NCBI RefSeq assembly: GCF_001544555.2 | Contig: NZ_FCOK02000002.1 | Span: forward strand, 62,001 to 126,000 | Source: Caballeronia udeis | GTDB lineage: Bacteria > Pseudomonadota > Gammaproteobacteria > Burkholderiales > Burkholderiaceae | Direction: 5' to 3' | Length of the DNA stretch: 64,000 nucleotides | Program-made: the position numbers and the translations under genes | Shown here: piece after piece, positions 45,446-54,854 of the stretch | Layout: every line of letters begins with the position of its first letter | Numbering within the stretch: the first letter of the stretch is position 1 | Notes under the pieces: generated by a model | The model's database searches: none | What the model saw: the letters and a program-made list of their open reading frames with translations, nothing else | Told to the model about the DNA's origin: nothing

Positions 45446-45928
45446 TCAATCACCGATCACGAAGAGCGGTTGACCGTATTCGACGGCCTGGCCGTTCTCG
45501 ACCAGGATTTCCTTCACGACGCCCGACTTGTCCGACTCGATTTCATTCAGCAGCTTCATGGCTTCGATGATGCATAGCGTCTGGCCTTCCTTGACCGTAT
45601 CGCCGACCTGCACGAACGCATCGGCGCCCGGCGACGGCGCGCGGTAGAACGAGCCGACCATCGGCGATGTCACGACGTGACCTTGCGGCACCACGGCAGC
45701 CGGCGTAGCCGGCGCACCGGCGGCGCCCGCGTTGCCTGCTTCGCCCGGCGGGCCGTATTGCGGCGCTTGCTGCATCGGGCCTTGCGGCATGTACTGCGGG
45801 GCTTGCATGTAGACCGGCGCGGCATTCTTGACGATGCGAACCTTGCCTTCGCCTTCGGTGACTTCCAGCTCCGAGATGCCGGATTCCGAGACGAGGTCGA
45901 TAAGAGTTTTAAGTTTACGAAGGTCCAT
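45446..45928 (-). CDS. accB: Biotin carboxyl carrier protein
   Basis: Carrier subunit of acetyl-CoA carboxylase. The start at 45928 ([18 protein letters not shown]) is the family start with a GGGGA upstream; a longer frame reaching back to aroQ is not likely. A Pro/Gln/Ala-rich linker (about 45-85) leads to the biotinyl domain with the biotin Lys in [14 protein letters not shown] and the thumb-like [13 protein letters not shown]. Order aroQ-accB-accC is conserved in proteobacteria. Confidence 0.96.
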   Translation of the reverse strand: MDLRKLKTLIDLVSESGISELEVTEGEGKVRIVKNAAPVYMQAPQYMPQGPMQQAPQYGPPGEAGNAGAAGAPATPAAVVPQGHVVTSPMVGSFYRAPSPGADAFVQVGDTVKEGQTLCIIEAMKLLNEIESDKSGVVKEILVENGQAVEYGQPLFVIGD

Positions 45929-46083
45929 CGAAAATTCCCCTTTCAATGCTTGGTGACCGGAAGCTTTTTCCGGTGCTTGACTTGGTAGTTGGGTGCCGCC
46001 GACGGAAGCGTTGTCCGATATTGCGGACACACGCTTCGCATCGCGTTGTGCGAGCAGTTCAATTGCCTTGAGCGGATCGCGGC

Positions 46084-46548
46084 TCAAGCGCGTGGCTTTT
46101 CAGCAGGATGCATAGCAAGACGCTCGAGAGCGAAATCGAGCGCGTACAGATAGCCTTTCCAGCCCACGCCGCAAATCACGGCTTCGGCCAGATCGGAGAA
46201 ATAGGAGTGATGCCGGAAAGCTTCCCGCTTGTGCACATTCGACAAATGAATCTCGATGAACGGCAGCGCCACGCCCGCAAGGGCGTCGCGGATCGCGACG
46301 CTCGTGTGTGTATACGCGGCGGGATTGATCAGCACGAAGTCCACCTGTTCGGTCCGCGCCTGCTGAATGCGGTCCACGATCGCGCCTTCATGATTGCTCT
46401 GGAACGAAGACAATTCCGCGCCGGCCGCCTGTGCCTTGTCAGCGAGCGCCTTATCGATCTCTGCAAGCGTTACCCGGCCGTAGACATCCGGTTCGCGGGT
46501 GCCTAGCAGATTAAGATTGGGGCCGTGCAGCACCAGCAGTCGTGACAT
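46084..46548 (-). CDS. aroQ: 3-dehydroquinate dehydratase, type II
   Basis: Third step of the shikimate pathway. The 154-residue protein shows [20 protein letters not shown] with the catalytic Tyr, [24 protein letters not shown] and [18 protein letters not shown], all hallmark type II segments. It heads the aroQ-accB-accC group, 155 bp upstream of accB. Confidence 0.96.
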   Translation of the reverse strand: MSRLLVLHGPNLNLLGTREPDVYGRVTLAEIDKALADKAQAAGAELSSFQSNHEGAIVDRIQQARTEQVDFVLINPAAYTHTSVAIRDALAGVALPFIEIHLSNVHKREAFRHHSYFSDLAEAVICGVGWKGYLYALDFALERLAMHPAEKPRA

Positions 46549-46751
46549 AGTGGCTTTGGTTTGTGCGGAGTTGGGCGCACTTTAGCGCCCTTTAGAGAAA
46601 TTTGTCTAGTTTTACAACCTGCCGGAGGCCAAGTTCAGGTATTCGGGGAGGTCGTATACCCGCATTTTGCTCGTATTGTCGTGCAAAGTTTCTTGAAATG
46701 ACGGTATCTCCCGGCGAACGATATCGCTTTGCGCGGGAACAAACGGCCGTC

Positions 46752-47303
46752 TTATAAGGCGTCGAGCGTCGCTTTCAGCTCTTTTGGATCGACTTCGCCG
46801 AGTTTTGTCGAACGAATTACCCCTTTCGCGTCGATAACGACCGTGAAGGGTAGCGCACCGGCGTTATTGCCGAAACTGCGCGCGAGGTCGGCGCCGCCGA
46901 AGCCCGCTACGTAGATGGGGTAGTCAACGGGTACTTTTTGCAGGAACGCGTTTACGTTTTTCTCGGAATCGACGCCGAGACCAATGAACGTGATGCCTTT
47001 CTTCTCATATTCCCGGTGAAGCGCAGCCAGTGTCGGCATTTCCTTCACGCAGGGGCCGCACCACGACGCCCAGAAGTTCAGCACTATCGGCTTGCCCTTG
47101 AACGAGGCGAGCGTTTGCTGGGTTCCCGCAGCATTTTGCAGCTGAGTTTTCCAGAGATCATCGACGGCGTTGCTGCTCGCTTTCGACGTGATTTCGGCTG
47201 CCTGGCTGGTTTGGCCGCCCGTCATCAGGCGGCTGGCGTAGAAACCGCCGCCGGTCGCCGCGATGGCGACTACAAGGGCAGCAACAATGCGCATGGAATT
47301 CAT
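46752..47303 (-). CDS. TlpA-like thioredoxin-fold protein
   Basis: A 183-residue periplasmic thiol-disulfide protein with an N-terminal membrane anchor or signal peptide (RIVAALVVAIAATGGGFYAS) and a thioredoxin domain with WASWCGPCVKEMP (CxxC active site) and a cis-Pro in AGALPFTVVI. Typical roles are reduction of apocytochrome c or of other envelope thiols. Its start overlaps the stop of the preceding gene by 4 bp (ATGA), which fixes the ATG at 47303. Confidence 0.9.
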   Translation of the reverse strand: MNSMRIVAALVVAIAATGGGFYASRLMTGGQTSQAAEITSKASSNAVDDLWKTQLQNAAGTQQTLASFKGKPIVLNFWASWCGPCVKEMPTLAALHREYEKKGITFIGLGVDSEKNVNAFLQKVPVDYPIYVAGFGGADLARSFGNNAGALPFTVVIDAKGVIRSTKLGEVDPKELKATLDAL

Positions 47304-47950
47304 GGAGAGGGGGCCGGTGTCGGGGCGGGCGGCTCGTCGAGCAAGGCGCGCACGGCGGAGGCGCTTGCGCGTGCAAGCTTGCCCCGGCCGTCCGCGCGGA
47401 CGGCGCCGCGCAGGTCGTTGGTGTCGTAGAGCGCGACGTGAATGCCCATGGGTTCTTCGTCGCGCGAGGGGCGCATCAGGAAGCTCAGGGTTTCGACGTA
47501 ACCGCGGCCGGCAAAATGCCGCGTCTCGGAGACGTCGTATTGAACATTCGCGTTCAGGAGATAGATAGCGACTTCCTTCGGGTTATCGCAGAAGCATTGC
47601 AGGTGGATATCCGAGTGTTCGCCTGCGGTGCCGTTCAGCACGGCGCCGGTCAGGTAGGGATTGAACGGCTGGAGCCGCTGCATCCATTCGAGTGCGACTT
47701 CGCGCATGCGGCGCAGGACAGCGGGCTGGCTTTCGCTCTGGAAGATCGCCTGGTATTCGCGGATTTCTTCCTCGATCTGGCCGTTATCCGGTAGCCATTC
47801 GCCGCCAATGCGCGTTTCGCCGACCACCTGCCGGGCGGCTTTGCGCTTGGCGGTGGAATAGTCGAGGCCGTCTTCGGCGATCAGCCGCGCCGCCGCGATG
47901 GCGATTTCCTCGCGCACGCGCTGCGGATCGAAATGTGATTTGCGAATCAT
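47300..47950 (-). CDS. Uncharacterised protein with nucleotidyltransferase-like motif
   Basis: A 216-residue cytoplasmic protein starting at the ATG at 47950 (MIRKSHFDPQRVREEIAIAA). The N-terminal half is helical; the middle contains GTAGEHSDIHLQCF, resembling the G-(S/T)-x4-5-S-D-I-x-L active-site strand of nucleotidyltransferases, followed by a small beta domain. The C-terminus is Ala/Pro-rich. It is divergent from mpl, an arrangement I believe is shared by related genomes, but the biochemical role is unknown. Catalytic competence is uncertain because only one acidic residue of the usual pair is clear. Confidence 0.7.
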   Translation of the reverse strand: MIRKSHFDPQRVREEIAIAAARLIAEDGLDYSTAKRKAARQVVGETRIGGEWLPDNGQIEEEIREYQAIFQSESQPAVLRRMREVALEWMQRLQPFNPYLTGAVLNGTAGEHSDIHLQCFCDNPKEVAIYLLNANVQYDVSETRHFAGRGYVETLSFLMRPSRDEEPMGIHVALYDTNDLRGAVRADGRGKLARASASAVRALLDEPPAPTPAPSP

Positions 47951-48120
47951 GGAGGAATGATACCGGAGATAGGTTTTCGATCGCGGGCATGCGGATGGAA
48001 GCCCGGGCCGCGGGCAGAAATCCGCGCCCATCCGTCGGTTACAATGTACCGCTCCGGGCGCCGGAATACCTCACTCATTCCCCCCGTGCCAACGGCCCTC
48101 CCGCCACGAACACACGCTTT

Positions 48121-49521
48121 ATGCACATTCACATCCTCGGTATCTGCGGCACATTCATGGGTGGCCTCGCGGTCCTCGCCCGCGAAGCGGGTCACCGCGT
48201 CACCGGCTGCGACGCCGGCGTCTATCCGCCAATGAGCGCCCAGCTCGAAGCGCAGGGCATTGAGCTGATCGAGGGCTACGGCGTCGAGCAAATCGCGCTC
48301 GAACCAGATTTGTATGTAGTGGGCAATGTAGTGACGCGCGGCAATCCCCTGATGGAAGCCATTCTCGATCGCGGCTTGCCCTACACGTCCGGCCCGCAAT
48401 GGCTGGGCGAACACGTGCTGAATGGAAAATGGGTGCTTGCGGTTGCCGGCACGCACGGCAAGACCACCACCAGCTCCATGCTGGCCTGGCTGCTGGAAGA
48501 TGCCGGCATGAATCCAGGGTTCCTGATCGGCGGCGTGCCCCTGAATTTCGGCATCTCGGCACGGCTGACCGATTCAAGTTTCTTCGTGATCGAAGCCGAC
48601 GAGTACGACACCGCTTTCTTCGATAAACGCTCCAAGTTCGTTCACTATCGCCCGCGCACGGCCGTGCTGAACAACCTTGAATTCGATCACGCGGATATCT
48701 TCCCGGATCTCGGCGCTATCGAGACCCAATTTCATCATCTGGTGCGTACTGTGCCCGGCGTCGGGCGGATCGTGACGAACGGCCGTGAGCCGGCGCTCGA
48801 ACGCGTGTTGACACGCGGCTGCTGGTCGGGCGTCGAACGCTTCGGCGTGCAAGGCGGCTGGGAAGCGCTGCCGGCGAGCGAGGGTGTTGCCGTCGACGAG
48901 CAGTTCGCCGTGTACTGGGAAGGTGAGCGCCTGGGTGTGGTCGACTGGCAAGTCCAGGGCGAGCACAATCGAATGAATGCGCTGGCGGCGATCGCGGCGG
49001 CGCGTTCAGTGGGCGTTCCGCCCGCGCAGGCGACGCAATCGCTGAGCACGTTCCGGAACGTGAAACGCCGGATGGAAGTAAAGGGCAGCGTGGACGGCGT
49101 GACCGTCTACGACGACTTCGCGCATCACCCCACCGCGATCGAAACAACGGTAGCGGGCTTGCGGACGCGCATTGGCGCAAATAGCCGCATCCTGGCCGTC
49201 CTCGAACCGCGTTCGAACACAATGAAACTCGGCACCATGAAGGCGCAATTGCCGGCCAGTCTCGCCGGCGCCGACCTGGTTTTCGGCTACGGCGCGCACG
49301 AAGGCCGCGACAAGCTCGGCTGGGACCTGCACGCGGCGCTGGCGCCGCTCGGCAACAAGGCCCAGGCGTTCAGCGACCTCTCGGCGCTCGTCAAGTCGGT
49401 CGCCGCCGCAGCCCGCCCGGGGGACCACGTGCTCGTGATGAGCAACGGCGGTTTCGGCGGCGTGCACCAGAAGCTGCTCGATGCCCTGTCGGCGCGGCCG
49501 GTCACCAAGGAGCGGGCGTGA
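48121..49521 (+). CDS. mpl: UDP-N-acetylmuramate:tripeptide ligase Mpl
   Basis: Murein-recycling ligase that joins recovered L-Ala-gamma-D-Glu-meso-Dap to UDP-MurNAc. The start at 48121 (MHIHILGICGTFMGGLAVLA) is characteristic; the open frame before it is non-coding. It has the Mur-ligase ATP loop GTHGKTTTSSMLAWLL, EADEYDTAFFDKRSKF, HNRMNALAAIAAAR and DDFAHHPTAI. Length 466. It complements AmpD (29.3 kb) in the same recycling pathway. Its stop overlaps the next gene. Confidence 0.96.
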   Translation: MHIHILGICGTFMGGLAVLAREAGHRVTGCDAGVYPPMSAQLEAQGIELIEGYGVEQIALEPDLYVVGNVVTRGNPLMEAILDRGLPYTSGPQWLGEHVLNGKWVLAVAGTHGKTTTSSMLAWLLEDAGMNPGFLIGGVPLNFGISARLTDSSFFVIEADEYDTAFFDKRSKFVHYRPRTAVLNNLEFDHADIFPDLGAIETQFHHLVRTVPGVGRIVTNGREPALERVLTRGCWSGVERFGVQGGWEALPASEGVAVDEQFAVYWEGERLGVVDWQVQGEHNRMNALAAIAAARSVGVPPAQATQSLSTFRNVKRRMEVKGSVDGVTVYDDFAHHPTAIETTVAGLRTRIGANSRILAVLEPRSNTMKLGTMKAQLPASLAGADLVFGYGAHEGRDKLGWDLHAALAPLGNKAQAFSDLSALVKSVAAAARPGDHVLVMSNGGFGGVHQKLLDALSARPVTKERA

Positions 49522-50105
49522 TTCTTTATCTGCACGGCTTTCGGTCATCGCCACAATCGTTCAAGGCTCGCGTGATGCGCGCGCGGCTGGAAGAGCAGGG
49601 ACTGATTGGCGAATGGCAATGCCCGACGTTGCCGGTGTCGCCCAAAGAAGCCATTGAGCTTGCCGAAACGCTCGTGGCGCAAGTCCGTCACGACGAGATC
49701 ACGGTGATCGGCAGTTCGCTCGGCGGGTTTTATGCAACGTGGCTTGCCGAAAAACACGGCTGGCGCGCGGTCCTGCTGAATCCGGCGGTCGTACCGCAAG
49801 AGGACCTGAGTTGTTATCTCGGCGAGCAGCCGCTGTGGCATGGCGGCGGCACTATTGTGGTTGAACCGCGTCATATCGACGAATTGCGTGCGCTTACCGT
49901 TTCATCGATCACCCGGCCGGACCGCTACTATCTGATCGCGGCCACCGGCGACGAAGTGCTCGACTACCGCACCATGCTCGCGCATTACCCGGACGTGCGG
50001 ACCACGCTGATCCAGGGCAGCGATCACGCGATCAGCGACTTTCCCAGTTACCTGGACCAGGTGCTCGCGTTCTGCGAGGCCCGGCCGCCTGCTGTCACGG
50101 CCTGA
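49518..50105 (+). CDS. YqiA/YcfP-type alpha/beta-hydrolase
   Basis: A 195-residue esterase-like protein. GTG start at 49518 overlaps the mpl stop (GTGA). The fold begins ILYLHGFRSSPQSFKA, the nucleophile elbow is GSSLGGFYATWLAEK, and an acid/His pair lies in ATGDEVLDY and GSDHAISDF. This is the UPF0227/YqiA group, close to esterases with short acyl substrates. Physiological role unknown. Confidence 0.88.
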   Translation: MILYLHGFRSSPQSFKARVMRARLEEQGLIGEWQCPTLPVSPKEAIELAETLVAQVRHDEITVIGSSLGGFYATWLAEKHGWRAVLLNPAVVPQEDLSCYLGEQPLWHGGGTIVVEPRHIDELRALTVSSITRPDRYYLIAATGDEVLDYRTMLAHYPDVRTTLIQGSDHAISDFPSYLDQVLAFCEARPPAVTA

Positions 50106-50204
50106 CGACCCTGAGCGTATCCTTTTATTGTGGACTTGACGCTTCGTGCGGGACGCAAACCCGACCGGACGCCACGTCGACCAACAGTCTTTCGAGAGTA
50201 TTGA

Positions 50205-52304
50205 GTGAACGTTTTTTTCGAGGAATCGGGTAGTTTCAAGGCCGGCGCTGTTCTGTCCAAGCAGAACGACGCGTTTCAGGTCGAGTTGCCGGGCGGGCGG
50301 CGCGCGAAGGTGCGTGCCAAAGACGTATTGATCGAATTCGAGAAACCGAACGCCGCCGACCTGATGCAGCAGGCGGACGCCATCGCGCAGGAGATCGATC
50401 TCGACTTCCTGTGGGAGTGCGCGCCGGAGGAAGAATTTCCGTTTGCGGAACTGGGCGCGGATTATTTCGGCGATAAATTCGGCGCCACCGAACGCGCCGC
50501 GCTCGTGCTGCGCATGCATGGATCGCCGGTGTATTTTCGCCGCAAGGGGCGCGGGCAATATCAGCGCGCGCCGCAGGAACAGTTGCAGATGGCGCTGGCC
50601 GGGCTGGAAAAGAAACGGCAGCTTGCCCTGGTGCAAGCGGGTTACGAAGCGGAACTGGTCGCTGGAAAGCTGCCCGAGGCGCTGGCCGGAAAGGCGATCG
50701 GTTTGCTGACGAAGCCGGACAAGAACTCTATCGAATATAAGGCGCTTGAAGCGGCCGCCGCCGCTCGCGGGATTTCGCAAGCGCGGCTGATGCTGGAAGT
50801 GGGCGGCATTCCGTCTGCGCGCGCGCTGCACGAAGCGCGTTTCCTGTCGGAATTTTTCCCGCACGGAACGGGCTTCGCGCCGGTTACCGTGCCGCCGCTC
50901 CCCGACGACCTGCCGGAAGCGGACGTGCAGGCGTTCTCTATCGATGACGTCACCACCACTGAAATCGACGACGCGTTCTCCGTCGAGCATCTCGCCGATG
51001 GCCGCGTGCGCGTTGGTATTCACATCGCGGCGCCGGCGCTCGGGATCGCGCGCGGCGACATGATCGATGCAATCGCGCGCACGCGGTTGTCCACCGTGTA
51101 CATGCCCGGCGACAAGATCACCATGCTGCCGGACAGCGTCGTGGACGCGTTCACGCTGGCTGAAGGCGGATTGCGGCCGGCGTTGTCGCTGTACATCATC
51201 GTGAATCGGGAAACGCAGGAAATCGTCGCGACCGAAACGCGCGCCGAGCGTGTTTTCGTGAAGAGCAATCTTCGACACAACCATCTGGACGAGCACGTCA
51301 CCGAGGAATCGCTCGCGGCGGGTAGCGGCGAATACCCGCACAAGGACGACATCGCGGTGCTGTGGCCGCTCGCGCAGGCGCTGTTCGAAAAGCGTCAGGA
51401 AGCGCGCGCGGGGTACGGTTTGCGGCGCGAAGTGCAGCGCAATAACGACTTCAATTTCTACGTGGAAGGCGAGCACATCACGATTGCGCCGCGTCGACGC
51501 GGATCGCCGCTCGATCTGATCGTCGCCGAGCTGGCGATTTTGGCGAATTCATCGTGGGGCGCGTTTCTCAACGATCACAGCGTGCCGGGGATCTACCGGT
51601 CGCAGCGCGGATTCGGTGCGCCGGGCCCGAAGCGCACGCGCATGCAGACCACGCCCGCGCCGCACGAAGGGCTGGGCGTTGCGCAATACGCGTGGAGCAC
51701 GTCGCCGCTGCGCCGGTATGTGGACCTGGTCAACCAGTGGCAATTGCTCGCGTGCGTGCGGCATGGCGTGACGGCTGCGCTGGTCGCGCCGTTCAAGTCG
51801 AAAGACGCCGATTTGTTCGCGGTCGTGCAGGGCTTCGATGACCAGTATTCCGCGTACGCCGATCATCAGCGGCGCATGGAATATTTCTGGTGCTTGCGCT
51901 GGTTGAAGCAGGAGAACAAGAAGCATGTGGTGGCGTCGGTGGTGAAGGACGATCTCGTGCGCCTGGATGAAATCCCGTTGATGTTGCATGTGCCCGGCCT
52001 TGGCGTGCACGCGCGCGGGACGAAGGTGATGCTCGACGTCGTGGGCATCGACGAACTCACGGTCGAGGCGTCGTGCCGTTTGCTGCATGTGATCGATGCC
52101 CCCGCACCGGCGTCGGTGCAAGAGGCCGAGGCGCAGCAGGACGAGATGGAAGAAGAGCTGATCGAAGCGGAAGATTTGAGCGCGGAGAGCGAAGCCGAGG
52201 CTCAGGCGGAAGCTTTGCCGGAAGCTGCTGCGCCGGACGGCGAATCCGCCGTGGACGAACCCGCGGGCGAAAGCACGCCCGACACGACGGAGCCCACGCG
52301 ATGA
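50205..52304 (+). CDS. RNB-domain exoribonuclease (RNase II family)
   Basis: A 3'-5' exoribonuclease-like protein of 699 residues from a GTG at 50205. The N-terminal region (about 1-240) is a poorly conserved RNA-binding domain. The RNB domain (about 245-560) opens [19 protein letters not shown], whose aspartates bind the catalytic Mg, and continues [17 protein letters not shown] and the [14 protein letters not shown] loop. The S1-like domain is followed by a very acidic, Glu/Ala-rich tail of about 60 residues. It is not a standard RNase R (too short, no basic tail). It overlaps aroE by 4 bp. Confidence 0.9.
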   Translation: MNVFFEESGSFKAGAVLSKQNDAFQVELPGGRRAKVRAKDVLIEFEKPNAADLMQQADAIAQEIDLDFLWECAPEEEFPFAELGADYFGDKFGATERAALVLRMHGSPVYFRRKGRGQYQRAPQEQLQMALAGLEKKRQLALVQAGYEAELVAGKLPEALAGKAIGLLTKPDKNSIEYKALEAAAAARGISQARLMLEVGGIPSARALHEARFLSEFFPHGTGFAPVTVPPLPDDLPEADVQAFSIDDVTTTEIDDAFSVEHLADGRVRVGIHIAAPALGIARGDMIDAIARTRLSTVYMPGDKITMLPDSVVDAFTLAEGGLRPALSLYIIVNRETQEIVATETRAERVFVKSNLRHNHLDEHVTEESLAAGSGEYPHKDDIAVLWPLAQALFEKRQEARAGYGLRREVQRNNDFNFYVEGEHITIAPRRRGSPLDLIVAELAILANSSWGAFLNDHSVPGIYRSQRGFGAPGPKRTRMQTTPAPHEGLGVAQYAWSTSPLRRYVDLVNQWQLLACVRHGVTAALVAPFKSKDADLFAVVQGFDDQYSAYADHQRRMEYFWCLRWLKQENKKHVVASVVKDDLVRLDEIPLMLHVPGLGVHARGTKVMLDVVGIDELTVEASCRLLHVIDAPAPASVQEAEAQQDEMEEELIEAEDLSAESEAEAQAEALPEAAAPDGESAVDEPAGESTPDTTEPTR

Positions 52305-53161
52305 CATCGGGCACTGGGTCTCGGGACCACTATGCCGTGATCGGCAATCCGGTCGCTCACAGCAAATCGCCGTGGATTCATGCGCGTTTCGCGGAGCAGA
52401 CCGGCGAGGCGATCGAATACGGGCGTGTTTTGGGAACCATCGGCGCGTTCGCGAACGATGTCCGCGCGTTCGCCGAAGCCGGCGGTCGCGGCATGAACGT
52501 GACCGTGCCGTTCAAGCTAGACGCCCACGCCTTCGCCAATACGCTCACACCGCGCGCCGCCGCAGCGGGCGCGGTGAACACGCTGGCGTTCAACGCTGAC
52601 GGCGTGCTCGGTGACAACACCGACGGGGTGGGCCTGGTCCGTGATATCGAAGGTAATCTGGGCGTTGGTCTGAAAGGCGCGCGCGTGTTGCTGCTGGGCG
52701 CGGGTGGTGCGGCGCGCGGTGTCGTGCTGCCCATGCTGGATGGCGGCGTGGCGGCGCTGACGATAGTGAACCGGACGGCGTCGAAGGCGCAGCAACTCGT
52801 CGATCATTTCTCCGATGCCGCCCATGCCGCGCATGTGCGTTTTTCGGGTGGCGCTGCGGATAGCGTGGAAGCGGGTCCTTATGATGTCATCGTCAACGCG
52901 ACCGCCGGCAGTCTGGACGACTCCCTGCCCGATTGCGACAACGGTTCGTTCGGCCCCGGTACGCTCGCCTACGACATGATGTACAGCGCCCAGCCGACCG
53001 TGTTCATGCGCCATGCAGAAAGCCTCGGCGCGCGTTCGGCGGACGGCCTCGGAATGCTCGTCGAGCAAGCGGCCGAATCGTTTTTCCTGTGGCGCGGGGT
53101 GCGCCCGGACAGCGGCGCGGTGCTGCGCGCGTTGCGGCTGGAGTTATCGGCGAAGATTTAG
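52301..53161 (+). CDS. aroE: Shikimate dehydrogenase
   Basis: NADPH-dependent reduction of 3-dehydroshikimate. The ATG at 52301 overlaps the preceding stop. Shikimate-binding [16 protein letters not shown], catalytic Lys in MNVTVPFK and Asp in DNTDGVGLV are all present, with the dinucleotide loop [14 protein letters not shown] and NRT (NADP preference). Length 286. aroE and mtgA are neighbours in many beta-proteobacteria. Confidence 0.96.
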   Translation: MTSGTGSRDHYAVIGNPVAHSKSPWIHARFAEQTGEAIEYGRVLGTIGAFANDVRAFAEAGGRGMNVTVPFKLDAHAFANTLTPRAAAAGAVNTLAFNADGVLGDNTDGVGLVRDIEGNLGVGLKGARVLLLGAGGAARGVVLPMLDGGVAALTIVNRTASKAQQLVDHFSDAAHAAHVRFSGGAADSVEAGPYDVIVNATAGSLDDSLPDCDNGSFGPGTLAYDMMYSAQPTVFMRHAESLGARSADGLGMLVEQAAESFFLWRGVRPDSGAVLRALRLELSAKI

Positions 53162-53210
53162 AAAAGCGCGTGGTTGCGCGCGCCATTCCGTTCCAAACAG
53201 AAGAAGCACG

Positions 53211-53933
53211 ATGACAAGAACAAAATCGCCCGTTCGTCTCGGGCCGGCTCGGTGGATTGTCTACGGCATCTCGGTGATGGCCATTGCTGCTGTCGCCACG
53301 CAGCTCTACTTCTTCGTCATGGTCGGGATTTATACGGTGGTCAATCCCTCGTCGACGGCGTTCATGCGTTCGGACGCATGGCGGCTCGCGCAGGATCGCC
53401 CCGACCTCGCCATGCAGCGCACCTGGGTTCCGTACGACGACATATCGCGCAACCTGAAGCGCGCGATCATTGCGTCGGAGGACGCGAACTTCGTCAACAA
53501 CAACGGTTACGAAACCGACGCCATCCTGCAAGCCTGGGAGAAGAACAAGGCGCGCGGCAAGATTGTCGCGGGCGGGTCGACCATCTCGCAGCAACTGGCG
53601 CGCAACCTGTTCTTATCGCGGGAAAAGAGCTACGTGAGGAAGGCGCAGGAACTCGTGATCACGTCGATGCTCGAGCTCTGGATGGACAAGGAGCGCATCT
53701 TCGAGATCTACCTGAATTCGGTGGAGTGGGGCAACGGCGTTTATGGCGCTGAAGCGGCGGCGCATTACTACTACAAGACGTCGGCGTCGAAGCTGACCGC
53801 GTGGCAATCGGCCCGCCTCGCGGTGATGCTGCCCCGGCCGAAATACTTCGATGAACATCGTGGGTCCGCGTATTTGTCGCAGCGGGCAGGGGTGATTGCG
53901 CGCCGGATGGGGGCGGCGGAATTGCCGCATTGA
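53211..53933 (+). CDS. mtgA: Monofunctional peptidoglycan glycosyltransferase
   Basis: Family GT51 enzyme that polymerises lipid II into glycan strands. One N-terminal membrane helix ([20 protein letters not shown]) is followed by the five GT51 motifs, including catalytic Glu in [30 protein letters not shown] and [20 protein letters not shown]. At 240 residues it lacks a transpeptidase domain, as expected. It lies 49 bp after aroE. Confidence 0.96.
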   Translation: MTRTKSPVRLGPARWIVYGISVMAIAAVATQLYFFVMVGIYTVVNPSSTAFMRSDAWRLAQDRPDLAMQRTWVPYDDISRNLKRAIIASEDANFVNNNGYETDAILQAWEKNKARGKIVAGGSTISQQLARNLFLSREKSYVRKAQELVITSMLELWMDKERIFEIYLNSVEWGNGVYGAEAAAHYYYKTSASKLTAWQSARLAVMLPRPKYFDEHRGSAYLSQRAGVIARRMGAAELPH

Positions 53934-54004
53934 GGGGCTTGTGCCTTGACATAACAGGGGCCGGTTTTGTTTCAGCACCGCAGCACACTATCAAGGTGAG
54001 ATAT

Positions 54005-54421
54005 ATGGAATTCCCAGTGGCGATCCACCAGGACGAGGGCAGCGTGTACGGCGTGATCGTGCCGGGCATTGCCGGCTGTCACTCGTGGGGAGACACCATC
54101 GAACAGGCGATTCACAACACTCGCGAGGCGATCGAAAGCCATGTCGCCACGTTGATCGAATGCGGCGAAGAGGTTGACCTGTCTGCTACTCCGGTCGAAG
54201 TGCTGGTTCATCAAACGGAATACGCGGGTGCGGTATGGGCGCTCGTCGACGTCGATCCGGCCCAATTCGACACCAAGCCCGAACGAGTGAATATCAGCCT
54301 GCCGCGTTTTGTCCTAAGAAAAATCGACGCTTATGCTGGCAAGCATCACGAAACATGCAGCGGGTTTCTGGGGCGTGTCGCACTCGATGCGATTCGTGAA
54401 GAGGAAAGAACGCCTGCATAA
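54005..54421 (+). CDS. HicB-like antitoxin-family protein, solitary
   Basis: A 138-residue protein with an N-terminal HicB RNase-H-like domain (MEFPVAIHQDEGSVYGVIVP, then GCHSWGDTIEQAIHNTREAI) and a C-terminal ribbon-helix-helix-type segment (ERVNISLPRFVLRKIDAYAG). HicB normally pairs with a 60-80-residue HicA toxin, but the 71-bp gap upstream and the terminator and operator downstream leave no room for one. It may be an orphan regulator or antitoxin for a distant toxin. The start at 54005 lacks a strong ribosome site. Confidence 0.88.
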   Translation: MEFPVAIHQDEGSVYGVIVPGIAGCHSWGDTIEQAIHNTREAIESHVATLIECGEEVDLSATPVEVLVHQTEYAGAVWALVDVDPAQFDTKPERVNISLPRFVLRKIDAYAGKHHETCSGFLGRVALDAIREEERTPA

Positions 54422-54462
54422 GCTGGCGAAAATTGGGTTTGCGAGCCCTCGTTTCACCCCCA

Positions 54463-54488
54463 AAAGCCCCGATTCGTCGGGGTTTTTT
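54463..54488 (+). terminator. Terminator of the hicB-like gene
   Basis: CCCCGA-TTCG-TCGGGG followed by six T residues, 45 bp after the stop. Confidence 0.9.
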
Positions 54489-54525
54489 GTTTCTGGCGTT
54501 ATCACTAAAAATCCATAAAATCTCC

Positions 54526-54554
54526 CAATATGTGAACACATCAATCACATATTG
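54526..54554. promoter_or_regulatory. 29-bp palindromic operator candidate upstream of the iclR-dgo operon
   Basis: CAATATGTGA-N9-TCACATATTG has perfect 10-bp arms and lies in an AT-rich stretch about 300 bp before the IclR-type regulator gene. It is a good candidate autoregulatory operator for that regulator. The half-sites resemble CRP's TGTGA but the spacer is nine, not six. Confidence 0.6.
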
Positions 54555-54854
54555 AATATTCGCGACGCGTGGCTCTAAAATCCGATCACAGCCAAAACGG
54601 CAGTTGCAGGCGGTCCGGGTTTTCCCGAGGATCGCGTGAAACGAAAAAAGCACTCGGAGACAAGTCATGCCAACGTCAGCGACATCAGCGCATTCGGCGC
54701 ACTCGCATCTGCACTCGCATCCATGCGTCTCGCACTCCTTATCGATGATCTCCCGCGCCGTTTCCCGCGCGACGCTTCGCCGCGTGCCATTGGCGCGGTA
54801 ACCCGCGTCGTGAACGAACGCTCAGTCATTCTCAAGCCGCGAACATCGAGTGCC
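54555..54854 (+). other. Leader region of the iclR-dgo operon
   Basis: A 300-bp stretch between the operator candidate and the chosen regulator start. The reading frame stays open upstream to an ATG at 54636, so a longer regulator is possible, but the extra residues do not resemble IclR proteins. No other gene seen. Confidence 0.4.

Noticed and set aside
49902..51476. 524-codon leftward frame opposite the esterase and RNB genes
   Set aside because: Antisense shadow of a GC-rich coding sequence; no motif, and it spans two real genes.
53934..54004. A hicA toxin gene upstream of hicB
   Set aside because: Only 71 bp are available; HicA needs about 180-240 bp, and downstream there is a terminator and operator.
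54526..54554. The palindrome read as a CRP site
   Set aside because: Half-sites fit TGTGA/TCACA but the spacer is nine bases instead of six.
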